In this document: piece after piece, positions 34,991 through 44,185 of the stretch
Layout: every line of letters starts with the position of its first letter
Position numbering within the stretch: position 1 is the first letter of the stretch
Assembly (NCBI RefSeq): GCF_001625565.1
Contig: NZ_AUXS01000032.1
Location: 186,001-250,000 of the forward strand
Length of the DNA: 64,000 nt
DNA from: Pseudoalteromonas luteoviolacea NCIMB 1944
GTDB taxonomy: Bacteria > Pseudomonadota > Gammaproteobacteria > Enterobacterales > Alteromonadaceae
Reading direction: 5' to 3'
Program-made: the position numbers and the translations under genes
The notes under the pieces: generated by a model
What the model was told of the DNA's origin: nothing
Seen by the model: the letters and a program-made list of their open reading frames with translations, nothing else
Databases searched by the model: none

Positions 34991-37669
34991 TTAGTAACGT
35001 ACAGAAACGCCTACGCTGTAACGAGTAGCTTGCTCATATTCGTATAGAGGGAAGCCATCGTGGAAACCATTTCTAGCTACATGGTCAACAAACGTATTGT
35101 TACCATACTGCTCTGCTGATTCACCAGTTAAGTTCACAACATCAAATTTGAAATCAATGTTTTCGTTGAAGTGATAAACTGCACTTAGGTCAACTGAACC
35201 AAAGCCATGGTGTAAACGGTTACCGTAACTTCCTGTTTCACGGATCATATAGTCACTACGGTAGTTATATGAAAGACGCGCATAGAACAAGTCATTTTCA
35301 TAATAACCAGATACGTTATAAGCGTACTTTGAGCTATCGCTTAATTCAATGTTACCATCAGTGAATACGCGAGTCACCTCGCCGTTACCATTAGTAAACT
35401 CAGTAGCGTCAGCTTCACCTTTTGTATAGGTGTAGTTAACCATCGAACCGAAACCATTACCAAAATCTTGCTGGTACTGGAATTCGATACCTTGTACTTT
35501 ACCACCTGGACCGTTGAAGTTTTCTTCAATTGTCCAACCATTTGCAGCTTCTTCAGGAGATAGCGCTGGTAAGCCAAGTCTAGTGATATCGTCCGCAGTC
35601 GCGCTACGACGGTTGATAACGATAAAGTTGTCTACGTCTTTGATGAAAGCTGTTAGCGCTAATAGTGAGCTTGAGTTGAAGTACCATTCAACACCAACTT
35701 CTGCTTGGTTCGCTGTGAAAGGAACCAGACCTGGGTTACCAAGAGCAACTCTTTGGTCATTGTCTTGTTCGTTCGCAACACCCGATAGTGATGGGTTGAA
35801 ATACATGTCATTGTACTGTGGACGCGTCATTACTTTTGATGCCGCGATACGTAAAATCTTATCGTCCGCTAAGTCATAAGCAAAGTTAACACTTGGTAGT
35901 ACTTCACTGTAGTCTGCTGCTTCAACTGTACGCTGATTTGCTAGACCTTCTCTGTAATAAATTGATGAAGCGTCAGTTTGCGCATAACGGATACCAAAGT
36001 TACCACGGTAATTCTCGCCGCTGTACTTAGCCATTACGTAGATTGACGTATTTTCTTCTTCAATGTGGCTGTAAGCACCAAAGTCTTCAGTTCTACCCTG
36101 AATGCTTGCTTTAGCCCAGCTCTTCATTGCATCGATGTCATAACGACGGATCTTAAGGTTGTCAGCACCAACATCGAATGTACCGTGGTTTGTACCGTCA
36201 AGCTCGTATACTGGGTTGAAACAACCTGTCGTTACGTCTTCAGTACATAGATTTTGGTTAAACTCAAAACGTCGGCTTGTCGCTTCATGCTCTGCATATC
36301 TAAAACCAACCTTAACAGAGTTGATGAAGTCATGGTCAAGCATATATTCAAAATCTGCTTGGATAAACTGCTCTTCGTCAGTCTTAGGCGTAGCATTGAA
36401 GTTACTACCAGTTCCCATTGCAAATGCACCATTAGGTGTATCTGCTGTTACACCTGGTGTGTAAGTCGCTAGGTCAAAGTCTGATGGGAAAGCCCATTTG
36501 TGGTGTCCTGACGTAAAGTCATAACTACCATTAGAAAGGTCAAAGTTTGAATTCGGGTTCATAACCATTTCAAAGTCAGTACCACCAGATGAGGTAGTCT
36601 CACCGATCACAAACTCTAGTTTATAATTGTCACCTGCATACTCTACTTTCAGATCTAGGTAATCTGAGTTCATCGTCGCTTCACGAGGACGCATTTGAGC
36701 GAAGCCTACGCCAAGTGCACCAGCCATAGGCACGCCAGGAGTCGCTTCTGAACCATTACCGTGAATATACGCCGTTGTCGCATCATCCGCACCACGAGTT
36801 AACCACATCGCATAGTTTGTGTTGTTCGCGTCCATCTTCATGTCAAGATAGTTAACAACAAAACTTAACGAATCTGTTGGTGCGTACTCAACGGAAGTTG
36901 TGAAAGCACTACGCTCACGCTCTTGCTCAAAACCTACTGGGCCTGCACCCCAAGCCCAAAACGCCTCGTTACCTTGACGTTGTAGTTGACGAGTTTGCTG
37001 TACAGCCGAGAATAAGAAACCTAAGTTCTCATCATCGTTTTTCCAGCTATACATGCCTGAATATTGTGGATCAGTTTCGCCTGAATCATCAGAGTGTGCA
37101 AACTCTAATGAACCATATACTGTGTTTGCATCTAGCTCAAGTGGAGTGCGAGTCTTAACGATTACTGTACCACCTACACCACCTTCAATGATATCTGCTT
37201 GAGAAGACTTATAAACTTCCAAGCCACCAACTAGCTCTGATGGTAAAAGTGTGTAGTTGAATGAACGCTTAGCCGGCTCTAGTACGAACCAACCTGTTGA
37301 AGCTACATTCTGACCATTTAAAGTTGTTTTAGTGAAATCAGCACCTGCACCACGGATAGAAACCGCGTCGCCTTCACCAAACTGGCCTTGAATTGTAATA
37401 CCAGGTACACGCTTAAGTGACTCTGCAATGTTTTTATCTGGAAACTTACCAATGTCTTCTGCAGTAATTGCATCTACAACACCTTCAGCGAAACGCTTAG
37501 TATTTAGAGATGCTTCTAAAGAACGACGGATACCACGTACTTCAATTACTTCTACGTCTTCTTTGGCTTGAGTACCGCTATCAGCAACTGCTACACCAGA
37601 TACACCTGCGGTAAACGCAAGACCAATGTTTGCAGCTAGTAAACTTTTCTTAAAATTATTAGCTAACAC
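34991..37669 (-). CDS. TonB-dependent receptor (Caulobacter/Xanthomonas type)
   Basis: The GTG at 37667-37669 follows AGGGGAA and starts a signal peptide (to about VAVA, residue 29). The 892-residue protein has a plug domain (about 55-170; IGKFPDKNIAESLKRVPGI, GGVGGTVIVKTRTPL) and a long beta-barrel ending in the aromatic SVGVSVRY. This subfamily (IAESLKRVPGI signature) typically imports sugars or oligosaccharides. A LacI-type operator lies at 37723-37740, about 55 bp upstream, and another at 38042-38059. The ligand is unknown; operators shared with pgi point to a sugar feeding into glucose-6-phosphate. Confidence 0.93.
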   Translation of the reverse strand: MLANNFKKSLLAANIGLAFTAGVSGVAVADSGTQAKEDVEVIEVRGIRRSLEASLNTKRFAEGVVDAITAEDIGKFPDKNIAESLKRVPGITIQGQFGEGDAVSIRGAGADFTKTTLNGQNVASTGWFVLEPAKRSFNYTLLPSELVGGLEVYKSSQADIIEGGVGGTVIVKTRTPLELDANTVYGSLEFAHSDDSGETDPQYSGMYSWKNDDENLGFLFSAVQQTRQLQRQGNEAFWAWGAGPVGFEQERERSAFTTSVEYAPTDSLSFVVNYLDMKMDANNTNYAMWLTRGADDATTAYIHGNGSEATPGVPMAGALGVGFAQMRPREATMNSDYLDLKVEYAGDNYKLEFVIGETTSSGGTDFEMVMNPNSNFDLSNGSYDFTSGHHKWAFPSDFDLATYTPGVTADTPNGAFAMGTGSNFNATPKTDEEQFIQADFEYMLDHDFINSVKVGFRYAEHEATSRRFEFNQNLCTEDVTTGCFNPVYELDGTNHGTFDVGADNLKIRRYDIDAMKSWAKASIQGRTEDFGAYSHIEEENTSIYVMAKYSGENYRGNFGIRYAQTDASSIYYREGLANQRTVEAADYSEVLPSVNFAYDLADDKILRIAASKVMTRPQYNDMYFNPSLSGVANEQDNDQRVALGNPGLVPFTANQAEVGVEWYFNSSSLLALTAFIKDVDNFIVINRRSATADDITRLGLPALSPEEAANGWTIEENFNGPGGKVQGIEFQYQQDFGNGFGSMVNYTYTKGEADATEFTNGNGEVTRVFTDGNIELSDSSKYAYNVSGYYENDLFYARLSYNYRSDYMIRETGSYGNRLHHGFGSVDLSAVYHFNENIDFKFDVVNLTGESAEQYGNNTFVDHVARNGFHDGFPLYEYEQATRYSVGVSVRY

Positions 37670-37722
37670 AGGATTCCCCTTGAATCATTTTGTTGGTTTT
37701 TAAATCACTTCTGCCCAGTGAT

Positions 37723-37740
37723 GATGACAACGCTGTCATC
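37723..37740. promoter_or_regulatory. LacI-type operator 1, TonB receptor promoter
   Basis: GATGACAACGCTGTCATC is a near-perfect palindrome with the central CG of LacI-family sites. It lies about 55 bp upstream of the receptor GTG. The same 14-bp core occurs in front of pgi, beside a LacI-family gene. Confidence 0.82.
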
Positions 37741-38041
37741 TAATAACAAACCATACACCCAAAATTACATAATCGCTACATGTTTTTTAAACAAAAACGT
37801 TAAAATTTTTCACTTAAATTTATAACGCATTGATTAATATAGGATTATGTGTTCTTTGGTTATACTTTGTTACAAACGCGTACTAATATAACACATGATA
37901 TGCATAAATCTGTAGTTTATGAGGTGATTGATACAAAAATTCTGTATCTAAATAAGTGACTGCATAATATTAATGCAATATCGGAAGAGTTGGTCAATAT
38001 AATAGCCTGGGCAGAAGCTGTTCAAGGTGATAACCATTCTC

Positions 38042-38059
38042 AATGACAACGCTGTCATT
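38042..38059. promoter_or_regulatory. LacI-type operator 2, upstream of the TonB receptor
   Basis: AATGACAACGCTGTCATT has the same core as operator 1 and lies about 370 bp upstream of the receptor start. It could be an auxiliary operator for looping, or serve a promoter I cannot see. Confidence 0.8.
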
Positions 38060-38519
38060 TTAGAGTATTTTGCACTGCGTGTCCAGTAAAAGCTAAAAAA
38101 CAGCTACCCTTGCGGGACTACAAACAAAAAATAATGGATCAGTTTGAAAATTAAGAAATTAATTTTCCATCTCAGCGTTAGAATGTCATTAATCGCAATA
38201 AACCCATTAAAGATCTCAGTGAAACACGCTCCTTTTATTATAACGAATACTAATAAAGTATGTATTTTTTAAAGATAAACCTTATGCCATTGAGGGTATT
38301 TCGGTTCACCAAAGGTGCATGCTGATTGCACTCTCAACAAATTCCAAACGAGCTTCTTTGCCAAGCTGCTATTTAGATTAATTGATTATTACTGTTGTCA
38401 AAGAGTTGTATGGAATTGTATTTAAGGTCAAAGCGGTGTTGATACAGTCAGTTTTTTCAATATAAACATGTATCAGAGTAAATTAGATAAGGAGGCCTAA
38501 AAGGAAATAAAGACAAAGA

Positions 38520-38558
38520 AATTAGGAAAAATGCACTCGAGGTGCAATTTTCCTAATT
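38520..38558 (-). terminator. Terminator after zwf-pgl
   Basis: An imperfect long stem: AATTAGGAAAA-A-TGCAC (38520-38536) pairs with GTGCA-A-TTTTCCTAATT (38542-38558), one mismatch, 5-nt loop, 8 bp past the pgl stop. Confidence 0.75.
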
Positions 38559-38565
38559 AAAAGAC

Positions 38566-39276
38566 TTAAGGGCACCAAAAAACACTTAGCTTTAAATCAG
38601 GCAACCCCAAAACAGCTCTTAGGGGTATATCCAATTCTGAGCCCTGCTGTTTAGCTTGTTCATACATAGCGCGCTTTTCTTCGCCGCTAATTAACAAAAT
38701 CGCATGTTGTGTATTTGCGATACCAGCCAACGTTAAGCTCATACGTTCAGTGATACTACCTGTTACTTCACTCTCATTAGCGTTAATTGCACAAACAAGT
38801 TGCTCTGTTTCCAATGCCGCATCTAAACCTTCGGCATGAGGAAACAATGATGCAGTGTGACCATCAGGACCCATGCCTAATATAGTAACATCAAATGGTG
38901 CCTTTAATGTTTGATAGCGCGCTTCCACTTCATCTTGACCAAGAACAGCCGTACTTGCGCTATTTTTCATGGTTACAAATTGGGCTCTAGATGCTTTTTC
39001 TTGTAATAGCGTATTTTGGATAAAAGCCTCATTAGACTTTTCATGACTCGGAGAAACCCAGCGCTCGTCAACCATAGCTACCGTAACTTTGCTCCAATCA
39101 AGATCCAAACTTGATAGACGCTTGTATGCTGGTGCAGGTGATGACCCGCCAGACACTAACATGCTAGCCCCAGAGTCACCTTCAAGCGCAGAGTTCAAAG
39201 TACTTTCTAAAATAGATGCCAAATGCTCAGTCATCGCATCTTTTGAATCAAAAAACTGTTCGTTTATGATAGCCAT
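38566..39276 (-). CDS. pgl: 6-phosphogluconolactonase
   Basis: This 236-residue enzyme (DevB/Pgl type) shows SGGSSPAPAYKRLS (phosphate-binding, about 43-56), VDERWVSPSHEKSNE (about 70-84) and GMGPDGHTASLFPHAEGL (about 134-151). It hydrolyses 6-phosphogluconolactone in the oxidative pentose phosphate or Entner-Doudoroff route. Its ATG overlaps the zwf stop by one base (TAATG), so the two are translationally coupled. No edd-eda or gnd follows. Confidence 0.95.
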   Translation of the reverse strand: MAIINEQFFDSKDAMTEHLASILESTLNSALEGDSGASMLVSGGSSPAPAYKRLSSLDLDWSKVTVAMVDERWVSPSHEKSNEAFIQNTLLQEKASRAQFVTMKNSASTAVLGQDEVEARYQTLKAPFDVTILGMGPDGHTASLFPHAEGLDAALETEQLVCAINANESEVTGSITERMSLTLAGIANTQHAILLISGEEKRAMYEQAKQQGSELDIPLRAVLGLPDLKLSVFWCP

Positions 39277-40748
39277 TAGCTATTTTCTCCAACGTTAAAC
39301 CAAGCGTGGTCCTTTTCTGCTAACAATTCATCGGCTGATTCAGGTCCCCAAGAGCCCGCACGATAAAGTGCTGGAGTCCCTTTTTCCTGCCACCTTGCGA
39401 TAATCGGATCTATCCACTTCCACGCTTGTCTTACTTCATCTCTGTGAATAAACAACGACGGGTTATTCGCCGCGGCATCTAACATCAAGCGTTTGTATGC
39501 ATCTGAGTGGAATCCATTGCTGTATTTTTCACTCAATTCGATATTAAGATTAACTGGCTCTAGCTGCATTTCTAAGTTATCTAACCTTTTCGACATCAGT
39601 GTCAACTGAATGCTTTCCTCAGGTTGTAGCCTTATGATTAATCTGTTTGGTAAGATTGGCCCAACTGTGTCGTCATATACATTGTGAGAAACCGGCTTAT
39701 ACTCGACAACAATTTCAGCACAACGTTGCTTCATCCGTTTGCCCGTTCTTAAGTAGAAAGGCACACCAGACCAACGCCAGTTATCAATATGGGCACGAAT
39801 TGCGACAAATGTCTCTGTCGTGCTTGACCCTTCCCCTAACTCTTCCAAATAACCAGGAACTAGATTACCGTTTAAATCTCCAGGAACGTATTGGCCTCGA
39901 ACCACGTTTGAATCTACCAACTCGTCTGTAAGTGGTCGTAACGCTTCCAAAACTTTCAACTTTTCATTTCGAATACGGTTGGCATTTAGCTTATGAGGCG
40001 ATTCCATTGCAACAAGGCAAAGCAGTTGAAGGAGGTGATTCTGAACCATATCTCTTAACGCACCAGCCTTGTCATAGAAGCCAGCTCGGCTCTCTAGACC
40101 AACAGTTTCTGAGATACTAATTTGGATATTATCGATGGTTTTAGCATCCCATAGATTTTCAAAAAGCACATTCGAAAATCTAAGTGCCATTAGGTTTTGA
40201 ACTGTTTCTTTTCCTAGGTAGTGGTCAATTCGGAAGATCTGGTCTTCGTCAAAAAACTCAGCAATTTTTGCGTTTATTTCTTCTGCTGATTCACCACAAT
40301 AACCAATGGGCTTCTCAACTACTACGCGTGAATTTTCGCTGATCAATAACTTTTTAGACAGAAGCTCACAGCAGGTACCGTAAACGGCAGGTGGTAATGA
40401 CAGATAAAATACACGAGATTTATCTTTGTCATCTTGCTCTAAAATATTTCTTAATACATCCCAGTTGTCATCGGCTTCTGTAACATTGACAACAACTGGC
40501 ACGATGAACTTAGAAAAGGCATTCCAGTCAGCTTGGTTGTATTCTCCCTGACCTAAATGCTGTTGAAGTGCTTTCCCTGCGGTTTCTACATATTCGTTTC
40601 TTTTATTTTCTTCTCGAACAGTCGGTAGAATACGGCTACCTTCGGGCAAGTTGCCTTCTTGATATGCACGATACATAGCTGGCAACAATTTTCTCAACGC
40701 TAAGTCGCCGCCCCCACCAAAAATTACGATATCAAATGGATTAAGCAT
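39276..40748 (-). CDS. zwf: Glucose-6-phosphate 1-dehydrogenase
   Basis: This 490-residue enzyme (E. coli 491) has the NADP-binding GGGGDLALRK (about 11-20), the substrate motif RIDHYLGKE (with catalytic His-Tyr-Lys) and PFYLRTGKRM. It oxidises glucose-6-phosphate to 6-phosphogluconolactone. It is coupled to pgl. The promoter should lie in the 320-bp gap to pgi, where I find no LacI-type operator and no HexR-like box, unless transcription reads through from pgi. Confidence 0.96.
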   Translation of the reverse strand: MLNPFDIVIFGGGGDLALRKLLPAMYRAYQEGNLPEGSRILPTVREENKRNEYVETAGKALQQHLGQGEYNQADWNAFSKFIVPVVVNVTEADDNWDVLRNILEQDDKDKSRVFYLSLPPAVYGTCCELLSKKLLISENSRVVVEKPIGYCGESAEEINAKIAEFFDEDQIFRIDHYLGKETVQNLMALRFSNVLFENLWDAKTIDNIQISISETVGLESRAGFYDKAGALRDMVQNHLLQLLCLVAMESPHKLNANRIRNEKLKVLEALRPLTDELVDSNVVRGQYVPGDLNGNLVPGYLEELGEGSSTTETFVAIRAHIDNWRWSGVPFYLRTGKRMKQRCAEIVVEYKPVSHNVYDDTVGPILPNRLIIRLQPEESIQLTLMSKRLDNLEMQLEPVNLNIELSEKYSNGFHSDAYKRLMLDAAANNPSLFIHRDEVRQAWKWIDPIIARWQEKGTPALYRAGSWGPESADELLAEKDHAWFNVGENS

Positions 40749-41068
40749 AATTATTTCTCACAAGGTTAGGCGCGCAGTCATTACTCCAAAGAGAACACGC
40801 GCTACAATCAAAACCGTTTGGTGTTTTCGTAAACATGCCAAACACAACTTCACTTATAGGATTGAATTCGTTCTCAGACCACTATTTTGCTTGGGTTGAA
40901 GGTGAAAATTGCCAAGCACTCATTCAGTATATTTAAACGCTTTAGATATCTTTATAAAAATGAGTCTTAGGGGCTCTGTAATTCCTCTCACAAAAATACA
41001 GGCCCTAAGTACTCCAGCGCTACCCGTTCAAAGGTATTCTTTACTTTTGTTGCTATCAAGCAACGTAA
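40749..41068. other. Intergenic region between zwf and pgi
   Basis: It separates pgi (upstream in transcription) from zwf. It contains the structured repeat at 40966-41009 and possibly the zwf promoter. No operator of the LacI type is present. Confidence 0.5.
40966..41009 (-). terminator. Imperfect stem-loop downstream of pgi
   Basis: CTTAGGGGCTCTGTA (40966-40980) pairs with TACAGGCCCTAAG (40997-41009) with a small bulge and 16-nt loop. On the minus strand a TTTTT run follows after a few bases. It lies 60 bp past the pgi stop; partial termination before zwf is plausible. Confidence 0.5.
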
Positions 41069-42715
41069 TTATTTGTTTCTCTTTTGCTTGTAGTAAGCAA
41101 TTAATCCAGACGTCGAACTATCATGTTCGTGACTGATATTTTCATTCGTTAATTCTGTTTCGATGTTACTTGCCAAGCCCTTGCCAAGCTCTACGCCCCA
41201 TTGGTCAAATGAACAAACACTTAAAATAATGCCTTGGCAGAAGATCTTATGTTCATACATTGCAATTAAACGACCAACGGCTTTCGCATCTACTTTATCT
41301 AAAATGATTGACGTAGTAGGACGATTACCTTTGTGAATTTTATGAGCGACTAATTGCTCAATTTCACTCTCAGACTTGCCCTTTTCTTTTAGCTCTGCTC
41401 GAACTTGATTTTCATCTACTCCAGCCATCATCGCTTCAGTTTGCGCGAAAAAGTTAGACAGCAATACATCATGATGCTTTCCAAGCGCGATTTGAGGCTC
41501 TACCGAAGCAATAAAGTCCGCAGGTACAATGACATTGCCTTGGTGTAAACATTGATAAAACGCATGCTGTCCATTAATTCCTGTCATGCCCCAAATAATT
41601 GGCACAGTTGTATACGGAACAGTTTGCCCGTTAAATGTTACATGTTTACCATTGCTTTCCATTTCGCCTTGTTGAAGGTAAGCTGGCAACATATGTAGAG
41701 CCTGATCGTACGGCAAAATCGCTTGCGATGTATGACCTAAAAAGCTTGTATTCCAAACACTTAATAACGCCATTATAAGAGGAATATTTTGCTCAAACTC
41801 AGCCGTTTTAAAGTGAGTATCTATCTCAAAAGCACCTTCTAAAACCTCAACAAAGGTTTCATAACCAAGGTACAATGCGATCGGTAGACCAATTGCACTC
41901 CACAGGGAGAATCGTCCACCTACCCAATCCCACATGGTAAATACATTTTCGTCGGCAATACCAAATGCACGCGTTTTTTCTAAGTTGGTACTTACCGCAA
42001 CAAAGTGTTTTGCTACGGCGCCTTTGTCTTCGGCGCTTTCTAAGAACCAGTCAACCGCAGAGCGCGCATTATTCATGGTCTCTGAAGTAGTGAACGTCTT
42101 AGAAGAAATCACAAATAAAGTCGTTTCTGGCTGAATTTTTTTCAATACCTGTGCCAGCTGCACGCCATCCACATTCGATACGTAATGAACGTTTAGTTTA
42201 CCGTCACTATATGCATTTAAAGCTTCCGTTACCATCTGCGGGCCTAAGTTTGAACCACCCACACCAATAGCGACAATATCTTTTACAGCTTGACCCGTAT
42301 ACCCTGTCCATTCACCACTTCGAACCCGGTCAGTGAAGACTTTCATCTTTTCAAGTTCAGCTTGGACTTGCTCTGTCACATTCACGCCATCAACATAAAT
42401 TGGAGACGCATCTCTATTTCTAAGTGCCACGTGTAAGACGGCTCGGTCTTCTGTGAAATTAATTTTTTCCCCAGAAAACATCTTGTCACGCCAAGATGCT
42501 ATATCAGCCTCTTTCGCCAGCTGAATTAATTGTTCGAACGCAAAGTCATTGATGAGCTGTTTAGAGAAATCAAAAAGTACGCCAGGTATTTGGCGAGAAA
42601 ATTTATCGAAGCGCCCACTATCAGCCTCAAAAAGAGTCTTTAAATGCTGTTCTTTTAGTTGTTCTGATGCTGCTGATAATGCTTGCCAACTTGCTAACGT
42701 TGTACGGCAATTCAT
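41069..42715 (-). CDS. pgi: Glucose-6-phosphate isomerase
   Basis: The ATG at 42713-42715, preceded by GGGGAA, starts MNCRTTLASW; an upstream reading adds 16 unrelated residues. The 548-residue protein (E. coli 549) has GVGGSNLGPQM (phosphate loop), the signature WVGGRFSLWSAIGLP and GMTGINGQHAFYQ, with the C-terminal GVELGKGLA. It interconverts glucose-6-phosphate and fructose-6-phosphate. A LacI-type operator lies about 85 bp upstream of its start, and the divergent neighbour is a LacI-family gene. Confidence 0.96.
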   Translation of the reverse strand: MNCRTTLASWQALSAASEQLKEQHLKTLFEADSGRFDKFSRQIPGVLFDFSKQLINDFAFEQLIQLAKEADIASWRDKMFSGEKINFTEDRAVLHVALRNRDASPIYVDGVNVTEQVQAELEKMKVFTDRVRSGEWTGYTGQAVKDIVAIGVGGSNLGPQMVTEALNAYSDGKLNVHYVSNVDGVQLAQVLKKIQPETTLFVISSKTFTTSETMNNARSAVDWFLESAEDKGAVAKHFVAVSTNLEKTRAFGIADENVFTMWDWVGGRFSLWSAIGLPIALYLGYETFVEVLEGAFEIDTHFKTAEFEQNIPLIMALLSVWNTSFLGHTSQAILPYDQALHMLPAYLQQGEMESNGKHVTFNGQTVPYTTVPIIWGMTGINGQHAFYQCLHQGNVIVPADFIASVEPQIALGKHHDVLLSNFFAQTEAMMAGVDENQVRAELKEKGKSESEIEQLVAHKIHKGNRPTTSIILDKVDAKAVGRLIAMYEHKIFCQGIILSVCSFDQWGVELGKGLASNIETELTNENISHEHDSSTSGLIAYYKQKRNK

Positions 42716-42797
42716 AATTTTTCCCCTAGCGATGATAGTGTGCCAAATACATAAAATACACACATAAACATATTCGAGCGTTAACCATAAGTTAAAA

Positions 42798-42811
42798 TGA
42801 CAACGCTGTCA
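42798..42811. promoter_or_regulatory. LacI-type operator 3, pgi promoter
   Basis: TGACAACGCTGTCA, identical in its 14 bp to operators 1 and 2, about 83 bp upstream of the pgi start codon. Confidence 0.82.
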
Positions 42812-42863
42812 AACTGCATGTTCCTCATTTTACTTTGCATATAATAACTGATTTTTTATTTTT

Positions 42864-42877
42864 TGACACCGGTATCA
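42864..42877. promoter_or_regulatory. Degenerate LacI-type operator 4
   Basis: TGACACCGGTATCA matches the TGACANCGNTGTCA pattern with one mismatch and keeps the central CG. It lies 66 bp from operator 3 and about 210 bp upstream of the regulator gene. Possible second half of a loop. Confidence 0.5.
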
Positions 42878-43086
42878 TTAAATTTATTAAAGTTATTCAG
42901 TAACTGTTAAAATGCAGCGGGGTCTAAATTTGATCGTTTCATGAAAAGCTGAAATATACTATATTGCCTTATAACTACTAATTGGCGTTGTAATTTAGTA
43001 TCAAAAGCCAGCAAAAAAGAGTGATTACAAATAAATGACTCAAAATTCGGCCACAATTTAAGCCTATTTCCTATAGAAGAAAAAAA

Positions 43087-44148
43087 ATGAAAGTAACCAT
43101 CAACGACGTCGCAAAACATGCGGGCGTGTCAATGAAAACTGTATCAAGGGTTATCAATAAAGAACCCTCTGTAAGAAAAAAAACTTATGATCTGGTTATG
43201 CAAGCTGTTACAGAACTTAACTATCAGCCCAATACCGCAGCGCGTAACTTAGCAGGCACCTCTTCATTTGCAATTGGCCTAGTTTATGACAACCCAAATG
43301 CCTACTACGTTATTGATATGCAAAATGGTGTGCTCTCTCGATGCAAAGATGAAGGCTATGAACTTGTCATTCATCCTTGTTGCGCTCAAGATCCCGAGAT
43401 GCACAAAGAGATTGCAACAATGATCCAACGCTCTAGGCTGGCTGGATTAGTATTAACACCTCCTCTTTCTGAGCAACAAGATATTATTGAAATGCTTGAT
43501 GAACTAGGTATAGCGTATGTGCGCTTACTATCAGGACAAGATAAAACGCCCAAAAACCAAACAGAAACCCCAACAAGCCCAAAAGCTAATAACTGCATTT
43601 ACGTAGACGATTATGCTGCTGCATATGAAATCACAGTCCACTTAATTAATTTAGGCCACAAAACCATTGCATTTGCATGTGGGGACGCAGAACACAAATC
43701 AACAACTGAGCGCTTAGCCGGTTATCAAAACGCACTTAAGGACCATAACCTGACAGTAGATGAGAACCTAATATATGAAGGTAACTATTCTTTCGAATCA
43801 GGTGTAGAAGGCGCAAAAGCGCTATTGAAAAATAATAATGAGTCCAATATAACCGCGATTTTGGGCGGTAACGATGAAATAGCGGCTGGAGCATTATTTG
43901 CCGCCCGATTGATGAATATTGCGATACCCGAACAACTATCGATTTCAGGGTTCGAAGACTCGCCTTTCTCGAGGCAAACTTGGCCTAAATTAACAACGGC
44001 TCATCAAGCAAATAGTGTCATATCTGAACATGCTGCGAGGTTGCTGTTTTCAAAAACACGAGGCAGTAGAAAACAAGATAAAGATATCATTACGACCTTC
44101 ACACCAAGTGTCGTGATCCGAGAAAGTACAGGACCAGCACCTAATTAA
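43087..44148 (+). CDS. LacI-family transcriptional regulator
   Basis: This 353-residue protein has the LacI helix-turn-helix at residues 4-25 (TINDVAKHAGVSMKTVSRVINK), the hinge (NTAARNLAG) and a periplasmic-binding-protein-like effector domain (DDYAAAYEITVHLINLGHKTIAF, GNDEIAAGAL, SISGFEDSPFSRQTWPKLTT). Effectors of such proteins are usually sugars. It is divergent from pgi, and the conserved operator set (37723-42877) surrounds its gene and targets. I cannot name the orthologous group (sugar specificity) from sequence alone. Confidence 0.92.
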   Translation: MKVTINDVAKHAGVSMKTVSRVINKEPSVRKKTYDLVMQAVTELNYQPNTAARNLAGTSSFAIGLVYDNPNAYYVIDMQNGVLSRCKDEGYELVIHPCCAQDPEMHKEIATMIQRSRLAGLVLTPPLSEQQDIIEMLDELGIAYVRLLSGQDKTPKNQTETPTSPKANNCIYVDDYAAAYEITVHLINLGHKTIAFACGDAEHKSTTERLAGYQNALKDHNLTVDENLIYEGNYSFESGVEGAKALLKNNNESNITAILGGNDEIAAGALFAARLMNIAIPEQLSISGFEDSPFSRQTWPKLTTAHQANSVISEHAARLLFSKTRGSRKQDKDIITTFTPSVVIRESTGPAPN

Positions 44149-44161
44149 CACAACAGAATTA

Positions 44162-44185
44162 GTTGGCGCTCACAGTAGCGCCAAC
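44162..44185. repeat. Stem-loop at the convergent end of lacI-family and desulfurase genes
   Basis: GTTGGCGCT (44162-44170) pairs with AGCGCCAAC (44177-44185); 6-nt loop. It overlaps the last codons of the minus-strand fusion gene. No T-run, but position suggests a role in convergent termination. Confidence 0.5.

Larger units (their letters stand above)
37670..38565. other. 896-bp intergenic region with two LacI-type operators
   Basis: The region between the TonB receptor start and the pgl stop is AT-rich and without a plausible gene. It contains two copies of the operator TGACAACGCTGTCA (37725-37738, 38044-38057), about 320 bp apart, and the pgl terminator at 38520-38558. Two spaced operators would allow DNA looping by a LacI-type protein. 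Confidence 0.6.
42716..43086. other. Divergent intergenic region pgi / LacI-family regulator
   Basis: It holds one strong operator (42798-42811) near the pgi side and one weaker copy (42864-42877) between the two genes. Otherwise AT-rich. Promoters for both genes must be here. Confidence 0.6.

Noticed and set aside
37670..38565. Hidden gene or small RNA in the 896-bp gap before the TonB receptor
   Set aside because: No reading frame with start signal and no compact terminator apart from that of pgl; only operators can be supported.
40749..41068. HexR box (TGTAATTAAATTACA-like) before zwf
   Set aside because: I looked because HexR commonly controls zwf in gammaproteobacteria; no matching palindrome is present in the gap.
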